A DNA stretch of 64,000 nucleotides from Paraburkholderia ferrariae NBRC 106233 (GTDB taxonomy: Bacteria > Pseudomonadota > Gammaproteobacteria > Burkholderiales > Burkholderiaceae): positions 62,001-126,000 of the forward strand of contig NZ_BAYB01000011.1 of assembly GCF_000685035.1 (NCBI RefSeq). Reading direction: 5' to 3'. Under the pieces are notes generated by a model, which saw only the letters and a program-made list of their open reading frames with translations, did no database searches and was not told where the DNA came from. Shown here piece by piece: positions 1-9,149 of the stretch (positions are counted from its first letter, which is position 1; each line of letters begins with the position of its first letter). The position numbers were made by a program, and so were the translations under genes.

Positions 1-625
1 AGAATGCGGTGGTGTGAGCGAAAGCCTGCAACCGTGCGCGTTGCCTGGTAGGGGGCGGCCAGCTTCCGGCATGCGGAGCAGCAGCCAAATGGCATCCAGC
101 CCGGGATCGGCGACGGGGAACTGGAGTGTAGTCAAAGGGGCAACGTTGTACAAACCACCTGCCCAAAATATTCCGTTTGACATTCACCCTCTCCAGAAGC
201 GGGTGAGGCGTGCGGGCAGATCCTTGATTTCACTTGAAGTTTTCATCGCACTGCCACAATGCGCGGAGGGTTGAACGTTTGCGCGAAGGGCGGGCCGATG
301 CTCGTGCGCAGCGCGTCTGGTGCATCGCGGCAAGCGGGTCCACCGGGCGGGTATGCAGGGTGGGCCTGCCAAATGCGCGATGCATGGCAACAGGTCACTC
401 GCGCCATGGCCCGGCGGCCCCGTCAGGGAAATCGTTCAGGGGCGTCTTTTCCCGGAACTGCCCGCGCCCGGAGCGGTCTGTGCTCTTTGACTGCAGCCTG
501 GCGAAACAACAGCTAAGATGGATTGCAAATGGACGGTACCTTTCACTATGCGTAGCGCCGGTTGCAGACCGAAAGCTGCGCCGCGCCCAGCGCTGGCACA
601 GATACCGCTTTGGGAGCACAACACA
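1..625. other. Upstream non-coding stretch, nothing recognised
   Basis: No frame in this stretch encodes a protein I recognise. The short open frames are Arg/Pro-rich in the manner of chance frames in GC-rich DNA. The segment must contain the promoter of the ferritin-like gene that starts at 626. A TTGACT at 487-492 and a TAAGAT at 514-519 are present, but their 21-base spacing is too long to call a promoter confidently. Confidence 0.5.
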
Positions 626-1459
626 ATGCATAACGACATTGAGCCTGGCCACGTAATGCCCTGGCGTATCGAAGACATCGATCTCACGCGCATCGATCGT
701 CAACGCGCGGCCGCCAACGAAGACCTGCTGCTGCTGCTGTGTGCCTCGTCGTTCATCGAGAGCGGCTCGGACCTGTACACCAGCAATCTCAGCGTGTTCT
801 TCAACGGCGACCCGGAAGTGTCGGAGTGGCTCAACAGCGAGTGGGAGCCCGAGGAGCTTCAGCACGGCCGCGCGCTCAAGACTTACATCCAGTACGTCTG
901 GCCCGAGTTCGACTGGGACACCGCGTTCAACAACTTCTTCGCCGAGTACTCGAAGACCTGCTCGTTCGAGGAGTTCGAAAAAACCCGCGCGCTCGAAATG
1001 GTCGCGCGCTGCGTGGTGGAAACGGGTACGGCCACGCTGTATCGCGCGATCGGCGAATGCTCGGACGAGCCGGTGCTCAAGGAGATCACCGACAACATCC
1101 GCACCGACGAAGTGCGCCACTACAAGCACTTCTTCCGCTATTTCAAGAAGTACAACCAGATCGAGGGCCAAGGCCGGCTGGCGGTGCTGGGCGCGTTGCT
1201 ACGCCGCGTGATGGAGATCAAGAACGAGGATTCCGAGATCGCGCTGCGCCATGTCTTCGCCATCCGCTACCCGGACCGCGTGGACGACCCCGCCTACAAC
1301 CGCGAACTGACCGCGCGCGTGAACCGGCTGGTGCGGCACAATCTTTCAGCGGACATGTGCGTGAAGATGCTGCTCAAGCCGCTCGACATTCCGGCGCGCA
1401 TCCAGCCGGGCGTGCATTATCCGCTCGCGAAGATCACGCAGCACGTGTTCTTCCGCTAG
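626..1459 (+). CDS. Ferritin-like di-iron protein
   Basis: 277 residues. It has the residue pattern of a four-helix di-iron fold: E45, then E77-x2-H80 (EELQH), then E132, then E162-x2-H165 (DEVRH). The two ExxH motifs are spaced as in ferritin-like and acyl-ACP-desaturase-like proteins, so a di-iron oxygenase or iron-handling role is likely; the substrate is unknown. There is no signal peptide, so it should be cytoplasmic. The ATG at 626 is preferred over an upstream in-frame start because GGGAG lies 9 bases before it and the residues encoded upstream look non-coding. It stands alone and is followed directly by a strong terminator, so it is probably monocistronic. Confidence 0.8.
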   Translation: MHNDIEPGHVMPWRIEDIDLTRIDRQRAAANEDLLLLLCASSFIESGSDLYTSNLSVFFNGDPEVSEWLNSEWEPEELQHGRALKTYIQYVWPEFDWDTAFNNFFAEYSKTCSFEEFEKTRALEMVARCVVETGTATLYRAIGECSDEPVLKEITDNIRTDEVRHYKHFFRYFKKYNQIEGQGRLAVLGALLRRVMEIKNEDSEIALRHVFAIRYPDRVDDPAYNRELTARVNRLVRHNLSADMCVKMLLKPLDIPARIQPGVHYPLAKITQHVFFR

Positions 1460-1515
1460 GTGCGCCGCGCGCGTTGGCGGGCATCGGTGCGCGCCAGTAC
1501 GCGTTGCTGCGATAG

Positions 1516-1544
1516 AGCCCGCCGAACAGCGGGCTTTTTCTTTT
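1516..1544 (+). terminator. Rho-independent terminator after ferritin-like gene
   Basis: A perfect 7-bp stem AGCCCGC/GCGGGCT with a 6-base loop is followed by TTTTTCTTTT. It separates the ferritin-like gene from the next plus-strand gene, which therefore needs its own promoter or read-through. Confidence 0.9.
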
Positions 1545-1584
1545 GCGCGGCATGGGAAGCCAGGCGAAAACGAGGACGAAGACA

Positions 1585-2094
1585 GTGAGCGATCCAGGTT
1601 TGGACAACCATCGCGCAGACCGTTTGCAGTTCGAGGCATGGCCGCCCGACCTGCTGGCGTGGTTCGACGGCAGCAATCTGGCTGGCAAGACGGGATTTAC
1701 GGCTTCGCTCGTGACGCGCCAGACCGATGGGCGGCTCGGCACATCGCTGCTGGGCATCGGCGAGCTTTACGCGCCCGATGCGCGCACGCTTCGCCTCGCG
1801 CTGTGGCGGGGCGCGCGTTCGGCGCGCTCGCTGGCGAGCGGCACGCCGGCGGCGTTGACCTTCGTCTTCGACGGCGCTTTTTTTCAGGTGCAGCTCGACG
1901 CCGCGCAGATGGCGTCGCGAGAGGCAGAGGCGGCAGGACTGGCGTGCTTCGAGGCTGCGATCGCGGCCGGCGAGGCACAGCGCGTGCCCTATGCGCGGCT
2001 CGAGTCCGGCATCGTGTTCACGCTCGACGAGAGCGGACGTGAAGCGACATTGCGGCGATGGGCCGAGCAGGTGGAGTGGCTACGACAAGGATAG
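1585..2094 (+). CDS. Conserved hypothetical protein
   Basis: 169 residues from a GTG start. I chose the GTG at 1585 because GAGGA sits 8 bases upstream. The earlier in-frame ATG at 1552 lies only a few bases after the terminator T-run and has no ribosome-binding site. The protein has no signal peptide or membrane segment. A central strand-rich stretch (ALTFVFDGAFFQVQL) and a helical C-terminus vaguely suggest a flavin-reductase/pyridoxamine-oxidase-like split barrel, but no diagnostic motif is visible, so function is left open. It converges with the RhlE helicase gene. Confidence 0.7.
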   Translation: MSDPGLDNHRADRLQFEAWPPDLLAWFDGSNLAGKTGFTASLVTRQTDGRLGTSLLGIGELYAPDARTLRLALWRGARSARSLASGTPAALTFVFDGAFFQVQLDAAQMASREAEAAGLACFEAAIAAGEAQRVPYARLESGIVFTLDESGREATLRRWAEQVEWLRQG

Positions 2095-2146
2095 GAGAGA
2101 GAAGCAGGGCGGGCGCGCGACCCACGCCTTGAGGCGGGCGCCGCGC

Positions 2147-2200
2147 CCAGGCCGTCCGGGCGCGGCCTGGCCGGTGCCGCGACGCCCTGCCGCGGCACCG
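2147..2200. other. Two adjacent hairpins between convergent genes
   Basis: CCAGGCCG/CGGCCTGG (2147-2154 with 2163-2170) and CGGTGCCGCG/CGCGGCACCG (2172-2181 with 2191-2200) form two stable stems in the gap between the hypothetical gene and the convergent helicase gene. Neither is followed by a T-run, so factor-independent termination is uncertain. They may simply slow polymerases or protect 3' ends. Confidence 0.5.
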
Positions 2201-2208
2201 ATCCACGA

Positions 2209-3909
2209 TCAACGCTCGCGCGGACCGTTGCCGTTACGGCGTGCATCGCCGCCGGAGCGGCCGCCGAGCAGTGCACCCGGGTTCGACGACTGCGGCTTGC
2301 GTGGCGCGCGGTTGGTGGCGCCGTCGTGCGCTGCACCGCGGGTGCGCTCGTGGTCGTGCGAGCTTTCGCGGCGGGTGTGCTCGGCCCGCGAAGCGCCTGC
2401 GCCCGGACCCTGTGCTTTCACTTGACCCTGTGCTTTCACCGGGCCCGAGCGTGCGCCGCCCGCGGGCTTTGCCGGGCGCTGCGCGCCGTTGCCGGCGCCA
2501 TTCCCGCCGCGGCCGCCGTTACCACTATTGCCGCCGCCGGCCTGGCGCGCTTCACCACGCCCCTCGCCGCGACCGCTGCTGCGGCCATCATTGCGGCCAT
2601 CGCCACGTCCCTGACCTTCTTTACGACCTTCTCCGCGCCCTTCACGAACCTGCGCCGGCCGGCCCTGGCTCCCGCCGTTGGCGCCGCCGCGCGCCTGACC
2701 CTGCTGGGGCTGCCGCGGCGCGCGGGCGCCGCCCTGGCTGCGCCGCAGGATCGGCTCGGGTTTCGCGTGCGGGTCCGGCTCGAAGCCCGGCACGACCTCT
2801 TGCGGCACCGCGCGCTTGATGAGCTTCTCGATGTCCTTGAGCAACTGATGCTCGTCCACGCACACGAGCGACACGGCCTCGCCCGTCGCCCCGGCGCGGC
2901 CCGTGCGGCCGATGCGGTGCACGTAGTCCTCGGGCACGTTCGGCAGGTCGAAGTTGACCACGTGCGGCAACTGGTCGATGTCGATGCCGCGCGCCGCGAT
3001 ATCGGTCGCCACCAGCACCTGCAGCGTGCCGTCCTTGAATTCGGAGAGCGCGCGCGTGCGCGCCGACTGGCTCTTGTTGCCGTGAATCGCCAGCGCGCTG
3101 ATGTCGTCCTTCGTGAGCTGCTCGGCGAGGCGGTTCGCGCCGTGCTTCGTGCGCGTGAACACCAGCACCTGGAACCAGTTGTGCTGGCGGATCAGGTGCG
3201 TGAGCAGGTCGCGCTTGCGGTCGCGATCGACCGGGTAGATCTTCTGCGCGACGGTCTCCGCCGTGGTGTTGCGGCGGGCCACTTCGATGAGCGCGGGCGA
3301 GTCGAGCAGGCTGTCGGCCAGCGCCTTGATCTCGTCGGCGAAGGTGGCCGAGAAGAGCAGGTTCTGGCGCTTCGGGGGCAGCTTGGCGAGCACGCGCTTG
3401 ATGTCGTGGATGAAGCCCATGTCGAGCATGCGGTCGGCTTCGTCGAGCACGAGAATTTCGAGCTGCGAGAGGTCGATGGTCTTCTGCTGCATGTGATCGA
3501 GCAGACGGCCCGGCGTCGCGACGACGATATCCACGCCGCGCCGAAGTGCGTCGATCTGCGGATTGATGCCGACACCGCCGAACATCACCGTCGATTTGAG
3601 CTTCAGGTACTTGCCGTAGGCGCGCACGCTTTCTTCCACCTGCGCGGCGAGTTCGCGCGTGGGCGTAAGGATGAGCGCGCGCACGACGCGCTTGCCGCCC
3701 GCGGCGGCCGGCATGCCGGACAGGCGCTGCAGGATCGGCAGCGTGAAGCCGGCGGTCTTGCCGGTGCCCGTCTGGGCGCCGGCAAGCAGGTCGCCGCCGC
3801 CCAGCACGGCGGGGATCGCCTGCAACTGGATCGGGGTGGGCGTCGTGTAGCCGAGTTCGTTGACGGCACGGACCAGCGGTTCGGACAAGCCGAGAGATTC
3901 GAAGGACAT
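2209..3909 (-). CDS. rhlE: DEAD-box RNA helicase, RhlE type
   Basis: 566 residues. ATP-dependent RNA helicase for RNA remodelling, as in ribosome assembly and RNA decay. The N-terminal 370 residues carry the full helicase core: a Q-motif region near residues 22-28, Walker A AQTGTGKT (45-52), [19 protein letters not shown] (DEAD box), SAT, and [10 protein letters not shown] in the second RecA domain. After about residue 385 the protein becomes a low-complexity tail of roughly 180 residues rich in Arg, Gly, Gln and Asn, with many RGG/RG pairs and a short duplicated VKAQG unit. This is typical of RhlE proteins that bind RNA through a disordered tail. Monocistronic, with no visible partner genes. 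Confidence 0.95.
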   Translation of the reverse strand: MSFESLGLSEPLVRAVNELGYTTPTPIQLQAIPAVLGGGDLLAGAQTGTGKTAGFTLPILQRLSGMPAAAGGKRVVRALILTPTRELAAQVEESVRAYGKYLKLKSTVMFGGVGINPQIDALRRGVDIVVATPGRLLDHMQQKTIDLSQLEILVLDEADRMLDMGFIHDIKRVLAKLPPKRQNLLFSATFADEIKALADSLLDSPALIEVARRNTTAETVAQKIYPVDRDRKRDLLTHLIRQHNWFQVLVFTRTKHGANRLAEQLTKDDISALAIHGNKSQSARTRALSEFKDGTLQVLVATDIAARGIDIDQLPHVVNFDLPNVPEDYVHRIGRTGRAGATGEAVSLVCVDEHQLLKDIEKLIKRAVPQEVVPGFEPDPHAKPEPILRRSQGGARAPRQPQQGQARGGANGGSQGRPAQVREGRGEGRKEGQGRGDGRNDGRSSGRGEGRGEARQAGGGNSGNGGRGGNGAGNGAQRPAKPAGGARSGPVKAQGQVKAQGPGAGASRAEHTRRESSHDHERTRGAAHDGATNRAPRKPQSSNPGALLGGRSGGDARRNGNGPRER

Positions 3910-4141
3910 AGAGACTCGTTGTATAGCGTTGACGCAAGCGGAGCAGCGCGGCGCTCATGCGCGCGCCGGGGGGAGCCCTCTGGGACCCCGAGGCCCGGCC
4001 TGCTTGCATGCATGGCTCGACGGCGCGCCAGTGCGCGCGCCATCTGACAGGCGGTCTATGCAGACCCGCCGGCTGGCGTTAAGTTGCATCGGCGGGCCGC
4101 TGACACTGCGGCGGCCACGCGATGGCTTCGCTTATGACGCG

Positions 4142-4762
4142 TCACGCGACATAGCGCGCAACGCTGACGAATTGACAGACGCTCCCGGCCAGTACGAACA
4201 GATGCCAGATACCGTGTCCGTGCCGGATGCGTTCGTCGTTGACGAAAAAATAAATGCCGACGCTATAGATGATGCCGCCGGCGAGCAGCCATGCGGTGCC
4301 GGCGGCCGGCAACGCTTCGAGCAGCGGGCGGACCGCCACCACGGCGAGCCAGCCCATCACCACGTACAGGATCATCGAAAGCGCGCGCGTGCGGCGCCCC
4401 AGCGTGAGTTCCTGCACGATGCCGAGAGCGGCCAGCCCCCAGCTCACGCCGAACAGCGACCAGCCCCACGGCCCGCGCAGCGTAACGAGCGTGAACGGAG
4501 TATAACTGCCCGCGATCAGCAGATAGATGGCCGCGTGGTCGCATTTCTGAAGAAACGCTTTCACACGCGGACCGCGCACGCCGTGATAGAGCGTCGAGAT
4601 CGTATACAAGGCGCACAGCATGGCGCCATAAACAGCGAAGCTCACGACCTTGTAAGCATCGTGATCGAGCGCGCCGATCGTCACGAGCGAAACGAGGCCC
4701 GCTATCGACAACATCGCGCCCACGAGGTGAGTAAGGCTGTTCAGACGCTCACCAGCGTGCAT
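4142..4762 (-). CDS. HlyIII/YqfA-family membrane protein
   Basis: 206 residues. Haemolysin-III family (PAQR-like) integral membrane protein. It begins MHAGERLNSLTHLVGA, carries STLYHG, DHAAIYLLIAGSYTPF and a C-terminal GHGIWHLFV, which are the conserved His/Asp/Ser positions of the family, and has about seven hydrophobic helices. Such proteins are predicted metal-dependent membrane hydrolases; the haemolysin label is historical and should not be read as a proven toxin. The start at 4762 has AAGGAG a few bases upstream. An open frame continues upstream into the cytochrome gene's antisense frames but that is not a real fusion. Confidence 0.9.
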   Translation of the reverse strand: MHAGERLNSLTHLVGAMLSIAGLVSLVTIGALDHDAYKVVSFAVYGAMLCALYTISTLYHGVRGPRVKAFLQKCDHAAIYLLIAGSYTPFTLVTLRGPWGWSLFGVSWGLAALGIVQELTLGRRTRALSMILYVVMGWLAVVAVRPLLEALPAAGTAWLLAGGIIYSVGIYFFVNDERIRHGHGIWHLFVLAGSVCQFVSVARYVA

Positions 4763-4929
4763 ACCGACTCCTTCTTCTTCTACCTGCCTGCATCGGGCGC
4801 CGCGCGACGCCCCGGCGGGCCGGTCCGCAAGCCCGCTGCAATATTCCGGATCGAAATAGCGAAGGGCGCAGCCTGCGGTGTTCAGCAGGCTGCGCCCCCT
4901 CAAGCAGACGCAACTATAACAGGCCGAGC

Positions 4930-6225
4930 CTAGTCGAGCGGCGCGGAGCGCAGATCGGCCACCTGTTGTGGGGAAACCGGCTTGCCCTTGTTGCCCCAGG
5001 ACATGCGGATGAAGGTCACCACCGCCGCGACTTCCTGGTTCGAGAGCGCCTGGGCGAACGGCGGCATGCCATAGGGCCGCGGGTTGCCTTCGGTGCTCGG
5101 CGGATAGCCGCCGTTGAGCACCATGCGGATCGGATTCACGGCCGAGCGCATCTGGATCGACTGATTGTTCGCGAGCGGCGGGAAATTCGGCGGCATGCCC
5201 AGGCCGTTTTCCGCGTGGCACTTTGCGCAATTGTCGTGATAGATCTTCTGGCCCTGCTGCAGCAGCTCGCCTCCGAAGGCCTCCGATGTCTCCATCTGCA
5301 TCGTCTCGGGCGCCTCGCTCTTTTGCGGGATGGTCTTGAGGTAGGTGGCCATCGCCTTGATGTCGTCGTCCGAGAGGTACTGCAGGCTGTTGTGCACCAC
5401 GTCGGCCATCGGCCCGAATACGGCGCCGCGCTGCGAGATGCCGGTCTTCAGCAGGCTCGAGATGTCCATGATGTCCCAGCCGCCGAGACCGCCTTCGCTC
5501 GACGTGAGCGAGGGCGCATACCAGTTCTGCAGCGGGATCAGGCCGCCCGCGAACGCCGCCGAGTTGACCGGGCCGCCCACCGCGTTGATCGACGTGTGGC
5601 ACATGCTGCAGTGGCCGAGGCCCTCGACGAGATACGCGCCGCGGTTCCATTCGACCGACTGGTTCGGGTCCGGCTTGTACTCGCCCTCGCGGAAGAACAG
5701 CGTGCGCCAGCCGATCAGCAGGTTGCGGTTGTTGAACGGGAACTTCAGTTCGTGCGGGCGGCTCGCCACGTGCACGGGCGCCACCGAGCGCAGGTACGCG
5801 TAGATCGCATCGGCATCCGCGCGCGTCACCTTCGTGTAGCTCGCGAACGGGAACGCCGGGTAGAGCAGGCTGCCGTCCTTCGAGCGGCCCGTGTGCATGG
5901 CGCGGTAGAAGTCGTCGGCGCTCCATTTGCCGATGCCGTACTCGTCGTCGGGCGTGATGTTGGGCGTGTAGAGCGTGCCGAACGGCGTGGCCATCGGCAG
6001 GCCGCCCGCGAAGAGCTTGCCGCCGCGCACCGTGTGGCAGGCCACGCAGTCGCCGGCGCGCGCGAGATACTCGCCGCGCTTGATGAGGTCGGCCTGGTCG
6101 GCGGGCGTTGCGGCGAAGGCCGCCGAGCTGCGCAGATAGCCGCTGCCGGACCACAGCACCGGCACGAGCGCCGCCGCGGCGGCGACCACGACTGCGGAAA
6201 GTGCGAACAGGGACTTGCGGTTCAT
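4930..6225 (-). CDS. Triheme cytochrome c, alcohol-dehydrogenase cytochrome-subunit type
   Basis: 431 residues with an N-terminal hydrophobic signal/anchor (residues 5-25). Three c-type haem motifs are present: CVACH at 60-64, CSMCH at 206-210 and CAKCH at 333-337, the layout of the membrane-bound triheme subunit of PQQ- or flavin-dependent alcohol, gluconate or sorbose dehydrogenases. It would pass electrons from a periplasmic dehydrogenase to ubiquinone or to other cytochromes. The diheme cytochrome gene lies 21 bases upstream on the same strand, so the two are likely co-transcribed. No dehydrogenase catalytic subunit is present nearby, so its electron donor must be encoded elsewhere. Confidence 0.88.
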   Translation of the reverse strand: MNRKSLFALSAVVVAAAAALVPVLWSGSGYLRSSAAFAATPADQADLIKRGEYLARAGDCVACHTVRGGKLFAGGLPMATPFGTLYTPNITPDDEYGIGKWSADDFYRAMHTGRSKDGSLLYPAFPFASYTKVTRADADAIYAYLRSVAPVHVASRPHELKFPFNNRNLLIGWRTLFFREGEYKPDPNQSVEWNRGAYLVEGLGHCSMCHTSINAVGGPVNSAAFAGGLIPLQNWYAPSLTSSEGGLGGWDIMDISSLLKTGISQRGAVFGPMADVVHNSLQYLSDDDIKAMATYLKTIPQKSEAPETMQMETSEAFGGELLQQGQKIYHDNCAKCHAENGLGMPPNFPPLANNQSIQMRSAVNPIRMVLNGGYPPSTEGNPRPYGMPPFAQALSNQEVAAVVTFIRMSWGNKGKPVSPQQVADLRSAPLD

Positions 6226-6246
6226 ATGGCTGTCTCCCCCGGCGCC

Positions 6247-7002
6247 TTATTGCGGTTCGCTGCCGCACGCAAGCGGCGTCTTCAACGAGTTCGCCGCTAC
6301 CGGCACGGGATTCTGCGGAGCGGGCTGCGTGGCGAGCCAGGCCGCGACCGCGTTCACGTCGTCATCGGTGAGACGCGTGGCGATCTCATGCATGCAGTCC
6401 GGCGCGATGGCATGGCGCGAGCCCGAGCGCCATGCGCCGATCTGCGCGCTGATGTAGTCCGCGTGCAGCCCGACGAGACCCGGGATCGCGGGCTCCATGC
6501 CGGTCAGCTTCGCGCCGTGGCACGCCGCGCAAGCGGGGATCTGCCGTGACGGATCGCCGTGCAGGACGATGTCGTGGCCGCGCGCGAGCGTGCTGCCGGA
6601 CACCGTGGGCTGCGAAGGCGGCGGATAAGGCGGCCGCTGCTTCGAGAAGTAGGTGGCGATCTCGTGCAGGTAGTCGTCGGAGAGATAGGTGACGAGGTAG
6701 TTCATCGGAGGGTACCTGCGGCGCCCCTCGCGGAAATTCAGCAACTGGTTGTACAGGTACTCGGCCGGTTTGCCGGCGAGGCGGGGGAAGTAGTCGTTGT
6801 CCGTGCCCTGGCCATGCGAGCCGTGACACGCGGTGCAGCCCTGCACGCGCGATTCGATGGTGTCGGGGGCCTTGGGCTGGGACGCCTGCGCATGGGCGGC
6901 GTTGAAGGCACCGGTCGCGCCGAAGAGCAGTACGGCTCCCAGCGGCGCAACGAGCGGAATGAGCGGTCGGAGGATACGTCTTGGGGACACGCGTAACTCC
7001 AT
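6247..7002 (-). CDS. Diheme cytochrome c (c4-like)
   Basis: 251 residues. A signal peptide ends near residue 38 (AAHA). Two haem motifs, CTACH (56-60) and CAACH (158-162), each begin a class-I cytochrome domain, giving the two-domain arrangement of cytochrome c4. Conserved PRLAG and a Met-containing segment after each haem provide likely sixth ligands. Exported to the periplasm. First gene of a probable two-gene operon with the triheme cytochrome downstream (21-base gap). Likely role: electron shuttle between dehydrogenase/bc1-type donors and a terminal oxidase. Confidence 0.88.
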   Translation of the reverse strand: MELRVSPRRILRPLIPLVAPLGAVLLFGATGAFNAAHAQASQPKAPDTIESRVQGCTACHGSHGQGTDNDYFPRLAGKPAEYLYNQLLNFREGRRRYPPMNYLVTYLSDDYLHEIATYFSKQRPPYPPPSQPTVSGSTLARGHDIVLHGDPSRQIPACAACHGAKLTGMEPAIPGLVGLHADYISAQIGAWRSGSRHAIAPDCMHEIATRLTDDDVNAVAAWLATQPAPQNPVPVAANSLKTPLACGSEPQ

Positions 7003-7529
7003 CTTTATCGTGGACCTGAACCAGGCATCGTAAGACCCGGGTTATAGGCTGCGCGCGATGAAAGCCGAAGACCGTGCGCGCTGCGGTGACGCGGCGATTC
7101 TAGCACTGCGACCCGATAGCGACGATTTGACGCATGCCCCAGTTGGCCCCGCTGACAGGCCCTGGGAAAACGATCGCGGCAAATCAAGACGCTTTCGTCG
7201 GTATCATTCTGCACCCAATAACCGATCCGTGGTGTGGGTTTGTTCACTGCCGTGCGAGGTGCCTGCCGGAGTCGCGCGGAAGGGGGCGCACTCCCGCGGT
7301 TGCGCTGACGCGTTCGTTGCGTTCATTGAACCGAACGGCGCGGCGCCTATCGAACGAGGCCCGGCGCGCGGGCGTCGATGGTGCGCCGCGGCGGTTTCGT
7401 TTTTCATGTTGTTTCCTTGCCACTGGTCTCGATGACTCTAATTGCCCTTTCTTTTTCGACGTTGCATGCCCGTGCAGCCGTCGTTTCCGCCTGCCCTTCG
7501 ACTGTCCTGCGCGAGGAGGCGAAAAGCCG
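7003..7529. other. 527-base divergent intergenic region
   Basis: Lies between the divergently transcribed cytochrome pair and copD and must hold both promoters. A TTGACG is present at 7127-7132 without a convincing -10 at the right distance. The frames that cross it look non-coding. I found no riboswitch, repeat or operator that I can name. Confidence 0.5.
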
Positions 7530-8456
7530 ATGAAGGCTGACTGGCTCTGGATCGGGCAGGTCGCGATGGCCGCCCTCGTCAACGTCTCGTATGCGTTTGC
7601 ACTCGGCTCCGCGCTCTACGGCGCGTGGCTCGACAAGGACGGGCGCAGTCCGGTCTCGCCCGCGCGCGCGGCTTCGCTGCGCGCACAACGCTCGCTGCGC
7701 GCCTCGGCGCTCGTGCTCGTGGTGGCGCTCCTCGTGTGGCTGCTGTACGAGAGCGCGTCGATCAGCGGCGAGCCGCTGCCGGCGGCGTTCGGCGTGGTCT
7801 CGACGGTGCTTGCGCAAACACATGTCGGGCTGGCGTGGAGCGTTGCCTTCGGCGGCGCGCTGGTGTTGCTCGTAACCGTGTTTGCAGCGGCCGGCGCCGT
7901 GCGCGACGGCGTGCTGTGGCTTGCGCTCATCGCCACCGCGGCGGGGCGCGCCGCGCTCGGCCATGCCGCCGATGCGGGCTTCGCCTCGGCGGCGCTCGGT
8001 CTGCACACGTTGCACGTGCTGAGCGCGAGTGCGTGGAGCGGCGTCGTCATGGCGGGCGGCCTGGCGGTGCTGCCGGTGCTCGGCACGTCGACGGCGCGCG
8101 GCATCCTGATCCGCACATCGACGCAGGTATCGAACGTAGCGATGTTCGCCGTGGGGCTCGTGCTCGCCACCGGCGTGTTCAACGCCTTGCGCGGCACGGG
8201 CGGGTCGCTGGCCGCGCTCACCGAAAGCGCGTGGGGCCACGTGCTGCTCGTCAAGCTGGGGCTCGTGGCGCTCGCACTCGTGCTGGGCGGCTATAACCGC
8301 ATGGTCGCGATGCCCGAGCTGCGGCGCGCGGCTTCGACGGCCGCCGCGCGCCGCTTCGTGAACGTGATCCACCTGGAGGCGATCGTGATGATCGGCGTGC
8401 TGGTGCTCGCGGCCGTGCTGGCGCGCAGCGTGCCGGGCTACATGTTGCAGGGCTGA
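7530..8456 (+). CDS. copD: CopD-family copper resistance membrane protein
   Basis: 308 residues with about eight predicted transmembrane helices. The fourth to seventh helices carry the CopD domain signature, including HTLHVLSASAWSGVV, which supplies His residues at the membrane face, and the C-terminal GGYNRMVAMPEL. CopD proteins sit in the inner membrane and are thought to move copper into the cytoplasm or tolerate it, often with CopC; no CopC is adjacent here. The start at 7530 is chosen because GAGGAGG lies about 10 bases upstream and because residues encoded further upstream look non-coding. Monocistronic as far as can be seen. Confidence 0.85.
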   Translation: MKADWLWIGQVAMAALVNVSYAFALGSALYGAWLDKDGRSPVSPARAASLRAQRSLRASALVLVVALLVWLLYESASISGEPLPAAFGVVSTVLAQTHVGLAWSVAFGGALVLLVTVFAAAGAVRDGVLWLALIATAAGRAALGHAADAGFASAALGLHTLHVLSASAWSGVVMAGGLAVLPVLGTSTARGILIRTSTQVSNVAMFAVGLVLATGVFNALRGTGGSLAALTESAWGHVLLVKLGLVALALVLGGYNRMVAMPELRRAASTAAARRFVNVIHLEAIVMIGVLVLAAVLARSVPGYMLQG

Positions 8457-8533
8457 TACGTGAATGGGCGAGGCCGCGTTATCAAGCGGTCTTGCTTAAA
8501 CGGCGTCACGCAGTGGATGTCGTCCAGGTAGCC

Positions 8534-8833
8534 TTACTCGTAGCCGAGCCGATGGCTGAGAATGGGTGCGAAGAAGAGGGCGATGGCGCAGCCGATCGCC
8601 TTGCCTTCGAGCCCGGACAGCGCGATCACCGACGACGGATGCGAGAGCAGATCGAGCAGTTGCGGCAAGCACCAGAGCACTGCGAAGCCGATGAAGGCAT
8701 GCTCGACCGTGAGGATGCGCCAGCCGTGCGTACGGGCGACGGCCGCGACGATCACGCGCAATATCCCGAAGGCGACCAGTGCGCCGACGGCGGCCTGCTC
8801 GCGGATCAGATAGTCGGGGAGCATCGCTTCCAT
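8534..8833 (-). CDS. Small membrane protein, unknown function
   Basis: 99 residues from ATG 8833. Predicted helices are at about residues 12-30, 40-60 and 75-92, with a charged segment RTHGWR between the first two, so it is probably a three-helix inner membrane protein. A weak ribosome-binding site (AGGGA) precedes the start. An in-frame upstream start would add about 31 residues without a signal or motif, so I use the shorter form. It converges with copD (77-base gap). Hydrophobic profile and organisation look real but no family is recognised. Confidence 0.6.
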   Translation of the reverse strand: MEAMLPDYLIREQAAVGALVAFGILRVIVAAVARTHGWRILTVEHAFIGFAVLWCLPQLLDLLSHPSSVIALSGLEGKAIGCAIALFFAPILSHRLGYE

Positions 8834-9149
8834 GTGTGTCCCTGCGATTTTTAGTGGGTCTCGCAGGGGATTCAGCAAGGAGCAGGCCAGTGCGCGCATG
8901 GCGCACCGTGCGAGGCCGGGCGGCAACGCACCGGGCCTTGTGCGGCGGCCCTTGGCGCCGTGTTTTCTGTGTGCGTAAACGACATTCGCCGCGTGCGCCC
9001 AGGGGCGCTACGCGGCGAATCGGCCTCGATACGGCCTCAAACGTTACGGCGGTGAAACGCGGCGGGCGAAACGCGTCACGTAACGCGTACGATGTGACCC
9101 GTGTGTTATGCGCGCGCCGGCTTCACGCCGGAGGGTACGCCCGGCATGC
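8834..9149. other. 316-base intergenic gap with a long hairpin
   Basis: No coding sequence recognised. The main structure is an inverted repeat with perfect 10-base outer arms, ATTCGCCGCG at 8984-8993 and CGCGGCGAAT at 9011-9020. A further GCGCC/GGCGC inner stem (8995-8999 with 9004-9008) extends it to roughly 15-16 pairs. No T-run follows on either strand. Confidence 0.6.

Noticed and set aside
14..516. Several short open frames at the start of the window
   Set aside because: Overlapping frames on both strands, Arg/Pro/Ser-rich, no ribosome-binding sites, no recognisable family.
4142..6268. A 708-codon minus-strand frame that could suggest a fusion of a cytochrome-region protein with HlyIII
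   Set aside because: Upstream of 4762 it is out of frame with the triheme cytochrome gene and reads as Arg/Pro/Gly-rich noise. HlyIII has its own start with a good ribosome-binding site.
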